Part shown: positions 54,612 to 63,884 of the stretch, piece after piece
How the letters are laid out: each line of letters starts with the position of its first letter
How positions within the stretch are numbered: the stretch's first letter is position 1
NCBI RefSeq assembly: GCF_017876775.1
Contig: NZ_JAGIOP010000002.1
Location: forward strand, 2,666,001 to 2,730,000
DNA: 64,000 nt
Reading direction: 5' to 3'
Origin: Mycolicibacterium lutetiense
GTDB lineage: Bacteria > Actinomycetota > Actinomycetes > Mycobacteriales > Mycobacteriaceae
Notes under the pieces: model-generated
What the model was told of the DNA's origin: nothing
Database searches by the model: none
What the model saw: only the letters and a program-made list of their open reading frames with translations
Translations under genes and position numbers: made by a program

Positions 54612-55943
54612 TCAAACAGTGGCGACGGGGCGTCCCAGCGCGTAGACCCGCCACCCGGCGTCCCGCCACCGCTGGTCATCCAGGCAATTGCGTCCGTCCA
54701 CAACGACTTTGACGCGCACCGTGTCGGCCAACTCAGCCGGGTCAAGGTCAACGAACTCGGCCCACTCGGTGAGCACCAGCACCGCATCGGCCCGGTCGCA
54801 GGCTTCGACGACGGACGTGGAGTAGTTCAGCGTCGGGAACACCCGCTGGGAGTTGTCCATCGCCTTGGGGTCGTACACGTTCACCGCGGCCCCGTTCAAC
54901 TGCAGCATGCCGGCGACGTTGAGGGCCGGCGAGTCGCGCACATCGTCGGACTCGGGTTTGAATGCCGCGCCGAGTACGGCGATATTGGCGCCCAGCAGGG
55001 ATCCACCGCAGGCCCGGGTGGTCAGTTCCACCATGGCGGTGCGACGACGCATGTTGATGCTGTCGACCTCACGCAGGAAGGTCAGGGCGTGGTTGGCGCC
55101 CAGTTCACCGGCGCGGGCCATGAAGGCGCGAATGTCCTTGGGTAGGCATCCGCCGCCGAAACCCAAGCCCGCGTTGAGGAATCGCCGCCCGATGCGTGGG
55201 TCGTAGCCCAGCGCGTCAGCCAGCAGCGTGACGTCGGCACCGGCGGCCTCACACACCTCCGAGATCGCGTTGATGAACGAGATCTTGGTCGCCAGGAACG
55301 CGTTGGCCGACACCTTGACCAGCTCGGCGGTCTGCAGGTCGGTGACCAGGAACGGCACCCCGTCCTCGATCAACGGCGCGTAGAGTTCACGTACCGCAGC
55401 CTCGGCCCGAATCGAATCATGCTGCACCCCAAGCACAATGCGATCCGGGTGCAGGGTGTCGTGCACGGCGTAGCCTTCGCGCAGGAACTCCGGGTTCCAG
55501 GCCACCTCGACGTCGACGTCAGCAGGGGCGAGTCCACGGGCCCGCTCGGCCAGGTCGGCGGCCGTGCCGACCGGAACGGTCGACTTGCCGACGATCACCG
55601 CGGACCGGCGCAGCCGCGGCACCAGGGTGTCGATGACGGCGTGCACGTGGCGCAGATCGGCGCCGTAGTCGCCCTTCTTCTGCGGGGTACCGACGCCGAG
55701 GAAGTGCACGTCGGCGAAGTCGGCGGCCTCGTCGTAGTCGGTGGTGAACCGCAGCCGTCCGGCAGACAGATTGTCGTTCAACACCTTGCGCAGGCCGGGC
55801 TCGTAGAACGGGATGTCGCCGGCGGCGAGTTTGGCCACCTTGCCCGGGTCGATGTCGACCCCGATCACCTCGTGGCCGAGCTCGGCCATCCCCGCGGCAT
55901 GTGTCGCGCCCAGATAACCGGTACCGAAAACGGTGCATCGCAT
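54612..55943 (-). CDS. udgA: UDP-glucose 6-dehydrogenase
   Basis: The 443-residue protein has an N-terminal NAD fold (CTVFGTGYLGATHAAGMAELGHEVIGVDID), the linker helix with EVCEAAGADVTLLADALGYDPRIG, the catalytic cysteine Cys266 in FGGGCLPKDIRAF, and the C-terminal UDP-binding domain (LGAAFKPESDDVRDSPAL). It oxidises UDP-glucose twice to UDP-glucuronate. It corresponds to M. tuberculosis UdgA (Rv0322), next to dcd (Rv0321) there. Here amt and DUF7159 genes lie between. Confidence 0.93.
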   Translation of the reverse strand: MRCTVFGTGYLGATHAAGMAELGHEVIGVDIDPGKVAKLAAGDIPFYEPGLRKVLNDNLSAGRLRFTTDYDEAADFADVHFLGVGTPQKKGDYGADLRHVHAVIDTLVPRLRRSAVIVGKSTVPVGTAADLAERARGLAPADVDVEVAWNPEFLREGYAVHDTLHPDRIVLGVQHDSIRAEAAVRELYAPLIEDGVPFLVTDLQTAELVKVSANAFLATKISFINAISEVCEAAGADVTLLADALGYDPRIGRRFLNAGLGFGGGCLPKDIRAFMARAGELGANHALTFLREVDSINMRRRTAMVELTTRACGGSLLGANIAVLGAAFKPESDDVRDSPALNVAGMLQLNGAAVNVYDPKAMDNSQRVFPTLNYSTSVVEACDRADAVLVLTEWAEFVDLDPAELADTVRVKVVVDGRNCLDDQRWRDAGWRVYALGRPVATV

Positions 55944-56019
55944 ACTGCCTGGATAGGCGGCGAGTATGAGCTAGTTGCTACGTGACACTGAGCGGCAGGC
56001 CAACGTCAGGTGACGGTTG

Positions 56020-57582
56020 TCAGTGCCCACCGAACGGGAAGGGCCACAGCGATCCCCCGTCGCCACCACCGCGCGAACCCCCGGAACGACCGGGATTCCA
56101 ATCGTCGGATCCGCGACCGGAACGACCGGGATTCCAGTCATCGGATCCGCGACCGGAACGACCGGGATTCCAGTCGTCCGAGCCTGAGCCCGGCCACTGC
56201 GGCGCCTCGCGTTCGTGGCGTGACGGCGGATCCCACTGCGGGCTCTGACGCTGCGGCGGATCCCACGGGGGACGGAAGATGTTCGGCAGCCGCGGCGCAG
56301 GCGGCAGCACGACCAGCGGCGGGATGTACGGCGCCGGCGGGTTGTAGATCGGCGCCGGCGGCGGCGCGATGGGCAGCGGTGCCGGTGCTTCGGGAACCGG
56401 CGCCGGAGCCTCGGGTGCCGGCGGCGGGACCGCGGCGGGCTGCTCGACGTAGACCGTGCGCGGCGGCGCCTGCGGCGCGGGTGCCGGAGCCTCCTGGACC
56501 ACCGGGATCGGAGCCTTGATGGTCTCCGGCGGCGGGGCAGGTGGCGGCGGTACCAGCGCTTCTGGCGGCGGCGCCGGGGCGGGGAGCTTGGCCGGGGCGC
56601 TGGGCGCCACGGCGCCCTGTGCCGGTGCGGGGCGTTGATCGACAGTCGGCCGGATATTCACCGCAAGCGAGATCACCAGCGCCACAACGCCAACCACGAA
56701 CACCGAGGTCAACGCCGAACCGACGAGCAGGAACGGTTTGCGCTCCCCTCCCATCGGCATCTCGTCGCCGACGAGCTCCACAACGTCGACCGGCGCGTCG
56801 CCCAGCGGGGCCATCTCGGTGGAAAGACCGGCCAGCGCGTAGGCGCTACCCGCGGTGCTGCCGTCGGGATCCTGCGAATAGGCCAGCCCGACGGTGGTCG
56901 CCTCGAACGCGGGCGCATGGGCCGAGGCCAGCGCGGCGCCGCGGGCCAGCGCCATCTCCGGCTCGTCGGGGGCACTGACCGGCAGCGACACCAGGTTCTC
57001 CAGATGCGCTTTCACCGAGGCGACGTCCACCCCGGCGCCCAGGACGAACATGCCGTCCGGCGCGGAATCGGACGCTTCGACCGCGGCGGCCATGTCCGTG
57101 AGCACGGCCATGGCGTCGGCGCTGTGCAACGACTGGGCCAACACCTTGACCACCGAGCCGTCGTCGGTCTTCACCACGGACAGCGTCGCAGTGTCGCGGT
57201 CGATGAACAGCAGTGCGGTGGTGCTGTAACCGACCGCGCGGCCGACCGCCTGGGCCAGTGCCGCAGCGGCATGGCCTTCGGAGACCAACATGACGTCGTC
57301 GATGCCGTGCGCAGACAGCGTGTCGCGCAGCGCGGCGGCATCCGAATGGTCGGTCCAGGTGACGCCGATCGACTTCAGATGGTGCCCGCCCGCAGTGGCG
57401 CTCTCCTGGGTTCCGAGGATGGCGGCGACCACCTGATCGGACGCAGTGGCGGTTGCCGAATCATCACCGGCGGTGACATCGAAGACGTCGTGATCGACAG
57501 TGACCCCGTCGGCCTTCTCCCCTTCGACCAGCACCATGCGGACCGTCGTAGGTGCCATCGCCACACCCAATACGATGTCCAC
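56020..57582 (-). CDS. DUF7159-type membrane protein with a Pro-rich tail (Rv0312-like)
   Basis: From GTG 57582 (VDIVLGVAMAPTTVRMVLVEG; GGAGGG site 4 bases upstream) the product has 520 residues. Residues 1-260 are a globular domain beginning like the paralogue at 59906 (MDVVIGIAMTSREARLLLVEG) and including ALLFIDRDTATLSVVKTDDG and MALARGAALASAHA. A membrane helix follows at about 293-318 (FLLVGSALTSVFVVGVVALVISLAV), then a very Pro/Ala-rich outer tail of about 200 residues. That tail ends in three GSDDWNPGRSGR repeats and a Gly-rich stretch. The function is unknown. The longer frame from 57651 lacks homology. Confidence 0.75.
   Translation of the reverse strand: MDIVLGVAMAPTTVRMVLVEGEKADGVTVDHDVFDVTAGDDSATATASDQVVAAILGTQESATAGGHHLKSIGVTWTDHSDAAALRDTLSAHGIDDVMLVSEGHAAAALAQAVGRAVGYSTTALLFIDRDTATLSVVKTDDGSVVKVLAQSLHSADAMAVLTDMAAAVEASDSAPDGMFVLGAGVDVASVKAHLENLVSLPVSAPDEPEMALARGAALASAHAPAFEATTVGLAYSQDPDGSTAGSAYALAGLSTEMAPLGDAPVDVVELVGDEMPMGGERKPFLLVGSALTSVFVVGVVALVISLAVNIRPTVDQRPAPAQGAVAPSAPAKLPAPAPPPEALVPPPPAPPPETIKAPIPVVQEAPAPAPQAPPRTVYVEQPAAVPPPAPEAPAPVPEAPAPLPIAPPPAPIYNPPAPYIPPLVVLPPAPRLPNIFRPPWDPPQRQSPQWDPPSRHEREAPQWPGSGSDDWNPGRSGRGSDDWNPGRSGRGSDDWNPGRSGGSRGGGDGGSLWPFPFGGH
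56081..56188 (-). repeat. Three 36-bp tandem repeats in the DUF7159 gene tail
   Basis: Copies begin at 56081, 56117 and 56153 and encode GSDDWNPGRSGR. The first two copies differ by only a couple of bases and the third breaks off at its end, so copy number may vary among strains. Confidence 0.85.
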
Positions 57583-57665
57583 CAAGCCCTCCAATGTGTT
57601 TGCTACACTGCCGTTGTCGCCATTGCGCACACATTCCGCACGAACCGACAACTAGAACCTTTTTC

Positions 57666-57691
57666 GGTGTAACCAGGTCGATCGTTACACC
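57666..57691. promoter_or_regulatory. 8-bp inverted repeat upstream of the DUF7159 gene
   Basis: GGTGTAAC (57666-57673) and GTTACACC (57684-57691) form a perfect inverted repeat with a 10-bp spacer, 84-109 bp upstream of the GTG at 57582. It could bind a dimeric regulator. The rest of the gap between here and amt holds nothing I can assign. Confidence 0.4.
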
Positions 57692-57803
57692 CGTGCGCAT
57701 TAGCCGAAGCGCTCAGATTCTGGTCGGACCGCGACGGCATGCTGCGCGCCGGCGCCGGTTAGTTAGACCCTACTCGGCATTACGACAAACGACGCCGCCC
57801 GGT

Positions 57804-59135
57804 TCATCCCGCACTGTCTTCTTCGGCCGGATCCGGACGCTGCGTCAGACCCCCGGGCTGGCCCAGCTGCCCGAACAATCCGGGCCGACGCTGGGGCAGA
57901 TGCCCGTGCACACCTTCGGCGTAGGCGGACTCGGCGTGCTGGGTGAAATCGACGCCGGTGGTCTCGTCTTCGGGACTGAGCCGGAAACCCATGAACCGGT
58001 CGATGGCCTTGGCCAGCAGGTAGGACATGGCGAAGGCGTAGACGGCCACCACGACGGCGCCCAACAGCTGCTTGCCCAGCTGGGTCAGCCCGCCGCCGTA
58101 GAAGAGGCCCTGCGGGCCTTGGGTCATCACCTCGGTGGCCAGGAATCCGATCAGCAGCACGCCGACCACGCCGCCGACGAAGTGGACGCCCACCACGTCG
58201 AGCGAGTCGTCATAGCCGAACCGGAACTTCAGGCCGATCGCAAAGGAACACACCACGCCGGCCGCCAGGCCCACCACGACTGCGCCGAGGGTGTTGACCG
58301 TGCCGCACGACGGGGTGATCGCCACCAGGCCGGCCACCACACCGGAGGCCGCACCGAAGGTCGTCGGCTTGCCATCGCGGACCTGCTCGACGGTCAACCA
58401 GCCGAGCATGCCCAGGCAGCCGGCCACCAGGGTGTTGAGGAAGATCGCCGCGGCGGTGCCGTTGGCCGCCAGTGCCGAGCCGGCGTTGAAACCGAACCAG
58501 CCGAACCACAGCAGACCGACGCCGAGCAACACGAACGGCAGGTTGTGCGGACGCATGGCGTCCTGTTTGAAGCCGATGCGAGGTCCGAGCACCAGGGCCA
58601 GCGCCAGGGCCGAGGCCCCCGAGACGATCTCGACGACGAGGCCGCCCGCGTAGTCGAGGACGCCCAGGCCGGCCAGCCAGCCGCCCGGGCCCCAGACCCA
58701 GTGCGCGACGACGGCGTACACCGCGACCGCCCAGACCGGGACGAACAGCATCCAGGCGGCGAACTTCGCCCGGTCGGCGATGGCCCCGCTGACCAGGGCA
58801 GCCGTGAGGATGGCGAAGGCCAGCTGGAATGTGGCGAACAACAGCTCGGGTACCGAGCCGTGGACGGTGCTGGGCGTGATGCCCAGCATGCCGAAGTGCT
58901 GCAGGCCGCCGATCAGACCGCCGCCGGCGTCGTCCGAGAACGCCAGGGTGTAGCCGACCAGCAGCCAGGCCACGGTGACCAGCGGGATCGAGATGAAGCT
59001 CATCATGATCATGTTGAGCACGCCGGTGGTGCGGACCATGCCGCCGTAGAAGATGGCGAGGCCGGGGGTCATCAGCAGCACCAGCGCGGTGCTGGCCAGC
59101 AGCCAGGCCGTGGCGGCCGGATCGATTTCGGGCAC
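57804..59135 (-). CDS. amt: Amt-family ammonium transporter
   Basis: The 443-residue membrane protein shows eleven helices and Amt hallmarks: LLMTPGLAIFYGGMVR at the N-terminus, WFGFNAGSALAANGTA, GVVAGLVAITPSCG and the pore histidine His318 in VVGVHFVGGVVG. At the first of the two twin-histidine positions the motif reads DYAGGLVVEIVSG with Glu169, where most Amt proteins have DFAGGxVVH. A C-terminal tail (FTQHAESAYAEG) resembles the tail that responds to GlnK. It moves ammonium or ammonia into the cell. GlnR-like boxes precede it. Confidence 0.95.
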   Translation of the reverse strand: MPEIDPAATAWLLASTALVLLMTPGLAIFYGGMVRTTGVLNMIMMSFISIPLVTVAWLLVGYTLAFSDDAGGGLIGGLQHFGMLGITPSTVHGSVPELLFATFQLAFAILTAALVSGAIADRAKFAAWMLFVPVWAVAVYAVVAHWVWGPGGWLAGLGVLDYAGGLVVEIVSGASALALALVLGPRIGFKQDAMRPHNLPFVLLGVGLLWFGWFGFNAGSALAANGTAAAIFLNTLVAGCLGMLGWLTVEQVRDGKPTTFGAASGVVAGLVAITPSCGTVNTLGAVVVGLAAGVVCSFAIGLKFRFGYDDSLDVVGVHFVGGVVGVLLIGFLATEVMTQGPQGLFYGGGLTQLGKQLLGAVVVAVYAFAMSYLLAKAIDRFMGFRLSPEDETTGVDFTQHAESAYAEGVHGHLPQRRPGLFGQLGQPGGLTQRPDPAEEDSAG

Positions 59136-59214
59136 GTCGGACTCCTTCGGTCCCGACGAGAATGTCCGGCGCGCGTTTCAGCCGCGGGGCGAAACTGTTT
59201 CCAGCGTGTTTCGT

Positions 59215-59241
59215 GTTGCCGTGTGGTTACTGAAAGTTCAC
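59215..59241 (-). promoter_or_regulatory. GlnR-type boxes upstream of amt
   Basis: On the minus strand GTAAC-N6-GCAAC (59230-59215) fits the mycobacterial GlnR consensus GTNAC-N6-GNAAC at all defined bases. An overlapping GTGAA-N6-GTAAC (59241-59226) fits with one mismatch. They lie 80-106 bp upstream of the amt ATG, where nitrogen-limited activation by GlnR would be expected. Confidence 0.65.
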
Positions 59242-59262
59242 TCGTGTGATTGCACGCCCAGC

Positions 59263-59309
59263 GGCCACTCATGACACGCGAATCGCTGCTCTACGTGTCA
59301 TAAGTGGCC
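59263..59309 (-). terminator. Hairpin after dcd
   Basis: GGCCACTCATGACACG (59263-59278) pairs with 59294-59309 at 15 of 16 positions with a 15-base loop. It begins 11 bases after the dcd stop codon on the minus strand and probably ends the DUF7159-dcd transcript before the amt promoter. Confidence 0.65.
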
Positions 59310-59319
59310 ACTCGGCGGC

Positions 59320-59889
59320 CTAGGACTTGATGAAGTTCAGATGTGAGCGCGACGGCGTCGGGCCACGTTGGCCCTGGTATTTCGAGCCGACCTTGTCGCT
59401 GCCGTACGGGTGCTCGGCCGGGCTGGTCAGCCGCAACAGGCAGAGCTGGCCGATCTTCATACCGGGCCACAACGTGATGGGCAGGTTGGCGACGTTGGAG
59501 AGCTCCAGAGTGATGTGCCCGGAGAAGCCCGGGTCGATGAACCCCGCCGTCGAGTGCGTCAACAATCCGAGACGGCCCAGCGAGGACTTACCTTCCAGGC
59601 GCCCGGCCAGGTCGTCGGGCAGCGAGCACACCTCGAGCGTGGAGCCGAGCACGAACTCTCCGGGGTGCAGAACGAACGGCTCCCCCTCACCGGGTTCGAC
59701 CAGGGAGGTCAACTCATCCTGTTGTTTGGCCGGGTCGATGTGGGTGTAGCGGGTGTTGTTGAACACCCGGAACAGGCTGTCCAGGCGGACATCGACGCTC
59801 GACGGCTGCACCAGGGCATCGTCGAACGGCTCGATGGCGAGGCGTTTCGCGGCGATCTCGGCCCGGATGTCCCTATCGGAGAGCAGCAC
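59320..59889 (-). CDS. dcd: dCTP deaminase (probably bifunctional dCTP deaminase/dUTPase)
   Basis: The 189-residue trimeric-fold enzyme has [12 protein letters not shown] at the start, ARL-type loop [37 protein letters not shown] with the catalytic Glu129, and a C-terminal [14 protein letters not shown] lid. M. tuberculosis Dcd (Rv0321) turns dCTP into dUMP in two steps, and the length and motifs agree. It follows the DUF7159 gene by 16 bp and is probably co-transcribed. Confidence 0.95.
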   Translation of the reverse strand: MLLSDRDIRAEIAAKRLAIEPFDDALVQPSSVDVRLDSLFRVFNNTRYTHIDPAKQQDELTSLVEPGEGEPFVLHPGEFVLGSTLEVCSLPDDLAGRLEGKSSLGRLGLLTHSTAGFIDPGFSGHITLELSNVANLPITLWPGMKIGQLCLLRLTSPAEHPYGSDKVGSKYQGQRGPTPSRSHLNFIKS

Positions 59890-59905
59890 CCGACGAGAGT
59901 ATCGG

Positions 59906-60922
<1,017 letters not shown>

Positions 60923-61284
60923 TGGGTTGAATCCCTCGGTTGGTTCGGCCCGACCTGCGGGCCTGTTCGCTCCATTCAGCACCGGATGGAGCCCACGACA
61001 ACCGACGGTAGAGCGGGCGCCTGAGAGTGACGGCCCAAGGCTTTAGGTGACTCTCAGGGTGGCGGGTGAACGGCAATCATGTTCTGGAGTCAGATGTTTC
61101 GCCACAGCCCCGGATGCTCTGGGTCAGCACTGGGCAGCCACGTTTCGACACCGTCGGCACCCTTCGCCAGTCGCCGGCCCCAACCCCACATGTCAGCGGG
61201 CGTCAATTTCTTAGACTCGCCGAGACGATGTCCGCCCGCCTCACCCACACCACGGGCCGGGTTGCTATCCTTCGTCAGCACCAT
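60923..61284. other. Gene-free stretch before tRNA-Gly
   Basis: In these 362 bases I see no convincing gene. A minus-strand ORF (61090-61386) ends in SADPEHPGLWRNI and could hold a decayed fragment. However, its first half is the antisense of the tRNA. The tRNA promoter must lie near 61245-61284. Confidence 0.5.
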
Positions 61285-61355
61285 GCCGATGTAGTTCAAT
61301 GGCAGAACATCAGCTTCCCAAGCTGAATACGCGGGTTCGATTCCCGTCATCGGCT
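61285..61355 (+). tRNA. tRNA-Gly (anticodon CCC)
   Basis: Acceptor GCCGATG (61285-61291) pairs with CATCGGC. The D arm is GTTC/GAAC, anticodon stem TCAGC/GCTGA with loop TTCCCAA (anticodon CCC), and T arm GCGGG/CCCGT around TTCGATT. CCA is encoded at 61356-61358. The 3' end faces an integrase remnant, so this gene is the probable attachment site of the element that follows. Confidence 0.95.
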
Positions 61356-61440
61356 CCACGCATACTGGCAGTGAGCGCGTCGGCATCCTCCGGCAAACAT
61401 ATGTCCGCCGAATCCCGCACTTTCCCCGTACTTTCGATTT

Positions 61441-61890
61441 TCAGGATTGGTCGCTGGCCCAACGCTCTAGCACGGTGCGGGTGTCCGGGCCTGCGGTCAC
61501 CCGCTGCACACAGTGGCCCTCAGTCGTCGCCAGCTGTGCGTGTGACAGCTGCCGTTGCGCGGCTTCAACGCCGAACCCATCCCGGACAACTGTGGCCACA
61601 GACCGCCGGAAGCTATGCGGTGTCACCCACTGGAGATCCTCGTGGTCGACAAGAGCTTCCCGCAGCGCCGACCTGACATTCGTTCATGCCACCAGTCCGC
61701 CGTCACGGTTGGCGAACACCGCCCCAGCCTGCCCAGTCACCGCGTACAGGTCGGCAAGCACCTGGACGCCGAACGCCGGCAGGCTCACAGTGTGCGGCGG
61801 CGCCCCGCCCTTGCGCGTGTCCTGTCGGTGCAGCGGCTTCCCGGCCACCCGACCGGCGTCGACGACAGTGCCACTGATCGTGACTGTCGG
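61441..61890 (-). pseudogene. Tyrosine integrase remnant
   Basis: The minus-strand frame reads TVTISGTVVDAG...KPLHRQDTRKGGAPPHTVSLPAFGVQVLADL...AGAVFANRDGGLVA, then a TGA (61686-61684). It continues in the same frame as TNVRSALREALVDHEDLQWVTPHSFRRSVATVVRDGFGVEAAQRQLSHAQLATTEGHCVQR. Phage integrases have TPHSFR(R/H) and a catalytic Tyr in xHYVxR; here it is Cys. The N-terminal half is missing. A premature stop (probably from TGG), loss of the active-site Tyr and truncation all point to a dead gene. Its position next to the tRNA-Gly 3' end is typical for an integrated element. Confidence 0.85.
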
Positions 61891-61929
61891 CGCCGGCCGT
61901 CTGCTCGACGCCGCCGGCACCGCGGGGAC

Positions 61930-62460
61930 GTGAGCGGCCAACTTGTCGGCGAAGTGATCGCCGCATCGGAAACCCTCCGAGCACGCGGCCTGTCCGAGCG
62001 CGGGTTCCAGGCGCTGATCGCGATCGCCGAGAAGGCCAACACCAACACCCGACAAGCATCAGTTCGCTGGGCACACATTCAGGCCGTCCAGTACGGCACA
62101 TCGCTCTCCACTGCGAAGCGAGCTATCAAGGAACTTGAAGGTGCGGGCTACGTTCGGAAAGTCAAGCGCGGGTTCAACAATCAACAGGGCAGGTCAGCGG
62201 CACGGGTTTATGAGTTGTCCACAATGCCTGTCCGGGCGGACATTCCACGGACATTGGGGCGGATCACCCAACACGAACGGGTCATCCATGGTGACCCATT
62301 CGAGGGTAGGCGAACGGGTCGCCCAAGACGACCCAATCGCCACCCCCACACTCGATTTGCTGGACTGCGACTCGGACCGACTGGGTCATGGAACCGGATC
62401 GAACGGGTCAAATCCGGGTACCGAACGGGTCAAATCCGGACGACCTACTTGACGGGTTAA
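61930..62460 (+). CDS. Helix-turn-helix protein of the integrative element
   Basis: The 176-residue product starts at GTG. Residues 1-95 are a winged-helix domain (GLSERGFQALIAIAEKANTNTRQASVRW, IQAVQYGTSLSTAKRAIKELEGAGYVRKVKRGF) as in phage or plasmid replication and control proteins. After about residue 110 the frame becomes Arg/Pro-rich. The other forward frame (VGERVAQDDPIATPTLDLLDCDSDRLGHG) looks more protein-like there, so a frameshift near 62290 is possible. Confidence 0.6.
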   Translation: MSGQLVGEVIAASETLRARGLSERGFQALIAIAEKANTNTRQASVRWAHIQAVQYGTSLSTAKRAIKELEGAGYVRKVKRGFNNQQGRSAARVYELSTMPVRADIPRTLGRITQHERVIHGDPFEGRRTGRPRRPNRHPHTRFAGLRLGPTGSWNRIERVKSGYRTGQIRTTYLTG

Positions 62461-62702
62461 CACCTGACGCCGCAAAACCCCCTGACGAACAGCAGCTGGT
62501 ATTTCGTGACGGGGGTACGTCACTAGGGGCCAGCCGCGAGCCGACGCGCTTCGACAACAACCTCGCTCAGCAGTTGTACGCCGACGCCGACATGGACCAC
62601 CAGTGCCCAAATTGCCGCGCCGATGCTCATGAGTGGTGTCAGCGGGACGACGGCTCGCAGAAGCGCATGCCCTGCCTAGCCCGCACTCGGAGACCAGCGT
62701 GA
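62388..62702 (+). CDS. Small zinc-ribbon-like protein of the integrative element
   Basis: The 104-residue product overlaps the upstream gene. Its C-terminal part reads LYADADMDHQCPNCRADAHEWCQRDDGSQKRMPCLARTR, with four cysteines in CPNC...WC...PC spacing, a layout seen in mycobacteriophage and prophage proteins. The true start may be later. The next gene is a close relative of the zinc motif. Confidence 0.5.
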   Translation: MEPDRTGQIRVPNGSNPDDLLDGLTPDAAKPPDEQQLVFRDGGTSLGASREPTRFDNNLAQQLYADADMDHQCPNCRADAHEWCQRDDGSQKRMPCLARTRRPA

Positions 62703-62970
62703 CGTCGCGAGTGTTCCAGGACGTCTACGCCGACGCCGCAATGGATGCCGAGTGCCCGAACTGCCAGGCACCACCGCACAGGTGGTGCAAGCGCCCAAAC
62801 AGCGACACCGGCCAATTCCGTGCATCGCCCGTATGCGCGTGACTGCCCGGTACCCCGGCCGCACTAGAAACTGCCCGTCGACGACGTCCGACGTCGAGCC
62901 CGATGACGCGCGGGCCTTCTCGACACGATTCTTCTCCGAGCCAATCCACCAGCCCGAGGACGATCTGTGA
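62699..62970 (+). pseudogene. Second zinc-ribbon gene, frameshifted
   Basis: A GTG at 62699 overlaps the previous stop as GTGA and reads VTSRVFQDVYADAAMDAECPNCQAPPHRWCKRPNSDTGQF. It then soon stops at 62842. The expected last motif, PIPCIARMRVTAR, continues in another forward frame to 62970. A frameshift near 62815 is the simplest reading. It is a tandem relative of the 62388 gene (YADA(D/A)MD(H/A)(Q/E)CPNC). Confidence 0.55.
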
Positions 62971-63250
62971 GCGCCCGCGCCGCGCTGGTCTGCTACCGCC
63001 AAACCGAGTCCGGGCCGGTCTCAGCGGAGTTCACCTATTGGGACACCGCCTGCCAAGCACGACAGGCCGCAGCCGAACTCACTCCTGCGGTCCTCAGTGC
63101 ATCGGTGTTCACAGTGTCGTGCGACTGGACCGCGGGCCGGACCGCAGGCGACGGCTGTCGTCGAAGACCAGCGCGGCCACCAGCGAAGGCGCCGGGGTTG
63201 CGTTCACCAGTCGCGGTCGGTGCGATCGCCAAAAGGAGTCTGGCCGGTGA
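62967..63250 (+). pseudogene. Small phage-type gene, probably frameshifted
   Basis: From GTG 62967 the frame reads VSARAALVCYRQTESGPVSAEFTYWDTACQARQAAAELTP...VFTVSCDW, a sensible compact protein. It then loses character near 63140. A different forward frame ends at TGA 63248-63250, overlapping the next GTG (63247) as GTGA. The 284-base span is not a multiple of three, consistent with one indel. I do not recognise the family's function. Confidence 0.4.
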
Positions 63251-63466
63251 ACACCGAGTCCGGTCTGATCCGCGCCGGCGCGATCGTAGTCAGGTCCGGC
63301 CCGGCGCTGAAGGCGGCCCGCGACTGCGCCCTGATCGCCAGGGCACCGCAAGCTGTCCGGCATCCCGTATCAAACCTACGAAGCTCTGGCCTGCGAACTC
63401 GGCGCCGCGATGGCCGCAGCCGGTGACTCGGACGTCCGTTCGCCCGCCGTCAGTAAGGCTGTCGCC
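63247..63466 (+). pseudogene. Short gene fragment with a frameshift
   Basis: GTG 63247 reads VNTESGLIRAGAIVVRSGPALKAARDCALIARAPQ, then Arg-rich noise. The matching continuation RKLSGIPYQTYEALACELGAAMAAAGDSDVRSPAV lies in another forward frame from about 63340. One small deletion or insertion near 63340 would join them. Function unknown. Confidence 0.4.
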
Positions 63467-63628
63467 ATGGAGCAACCGACCGTGCCAGTCGCCGAAGCAG
63501 CTGCCCGCCTGGGCATCTCGGTCAGGCAGGCTCGTCGACTCGCCCCGCAACTTGAGGGCCGCAAGATTGCCGGTTGCGTGTTTGTCGACGAGACGGCACT
63601 TCGCCAACACACCGAAGGAACGCAATGA
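63467..63628 (+). CDS. Small helix-turn-helix protein, excisionase-like
   Basis: The 53-residue product MEQPTVPVAEAAARLGISVRQARRL... has an N-terminal MerR/excisionase-type helix-turn-helix and ends VFVDETALRQHTEGTQ. It overlaps the next gene as ATGA. Such proteins help excise or control integrative elements. The short length fits. Confidence 0.5.
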   Translation: MEQPTVPVAEAAARLGISVRQARRLAPQLEGRKIAGCVFVDETALRQHTEGTQ

Positions 63629-63870
63629 ACCGCCTAGAACGAGACCGACTCATCGCCAGCCTGACCGACGACGAACTCGAGCAACTCGGCAAGCGCCATG
63701 TCGAAGCTGCCGCTCCCGAAGACCCGACACGGCAGTTCCTGCGAGCCATCAACGCCGAACGCGACGGCGACTGGATCACGGAGGTTTCAGCGCGGCTCTC
63801 GCTCCCGGCACAGTCCAGGCCCAGAACGTTCGCCCAAACCTTCACCGCCCAAACCGAACCCACACGCTGA
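63625..63870 (+). CDS. Small hypothetical protein of the integrative element
   Basis: The 81-residue product MNRLERDRLIASLTDDELEQLGKRHVEAAAPED... is mostly helical and acidic-basic mixed, with no motif I know. ATG 63625 overlaps the upstream stop (ATGA) after an AAGGAA site, so I preferred it to 63574. Confidence 0.5.
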   Translation: MNRLERDRLIASLTDDELEQLGKRHVEAAAPEDPTRQFLRAINAERDGDWITEVSARLSLPAQSRPRTFAQTFTAQTEPTR

Positions 63871-63884
63871 AAGGACCGAACACC

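Noticed and set aside
57552..59249. A 565-codon plus-strand open frame
   Set aside because: It is antisense to amt; the amt frame has strong transporter motifs and helices, and the plus frame is only Gln/His/Arg-rich.
61090..61386. Minus-strand ORF with MTGIEPAYSAWEADVLPLNYIG
   Set aside because: This peptide is the well-known spurious translation of the strand opposite a tRNA-Gly gene. The remaining downstream part is too short to support a gene.
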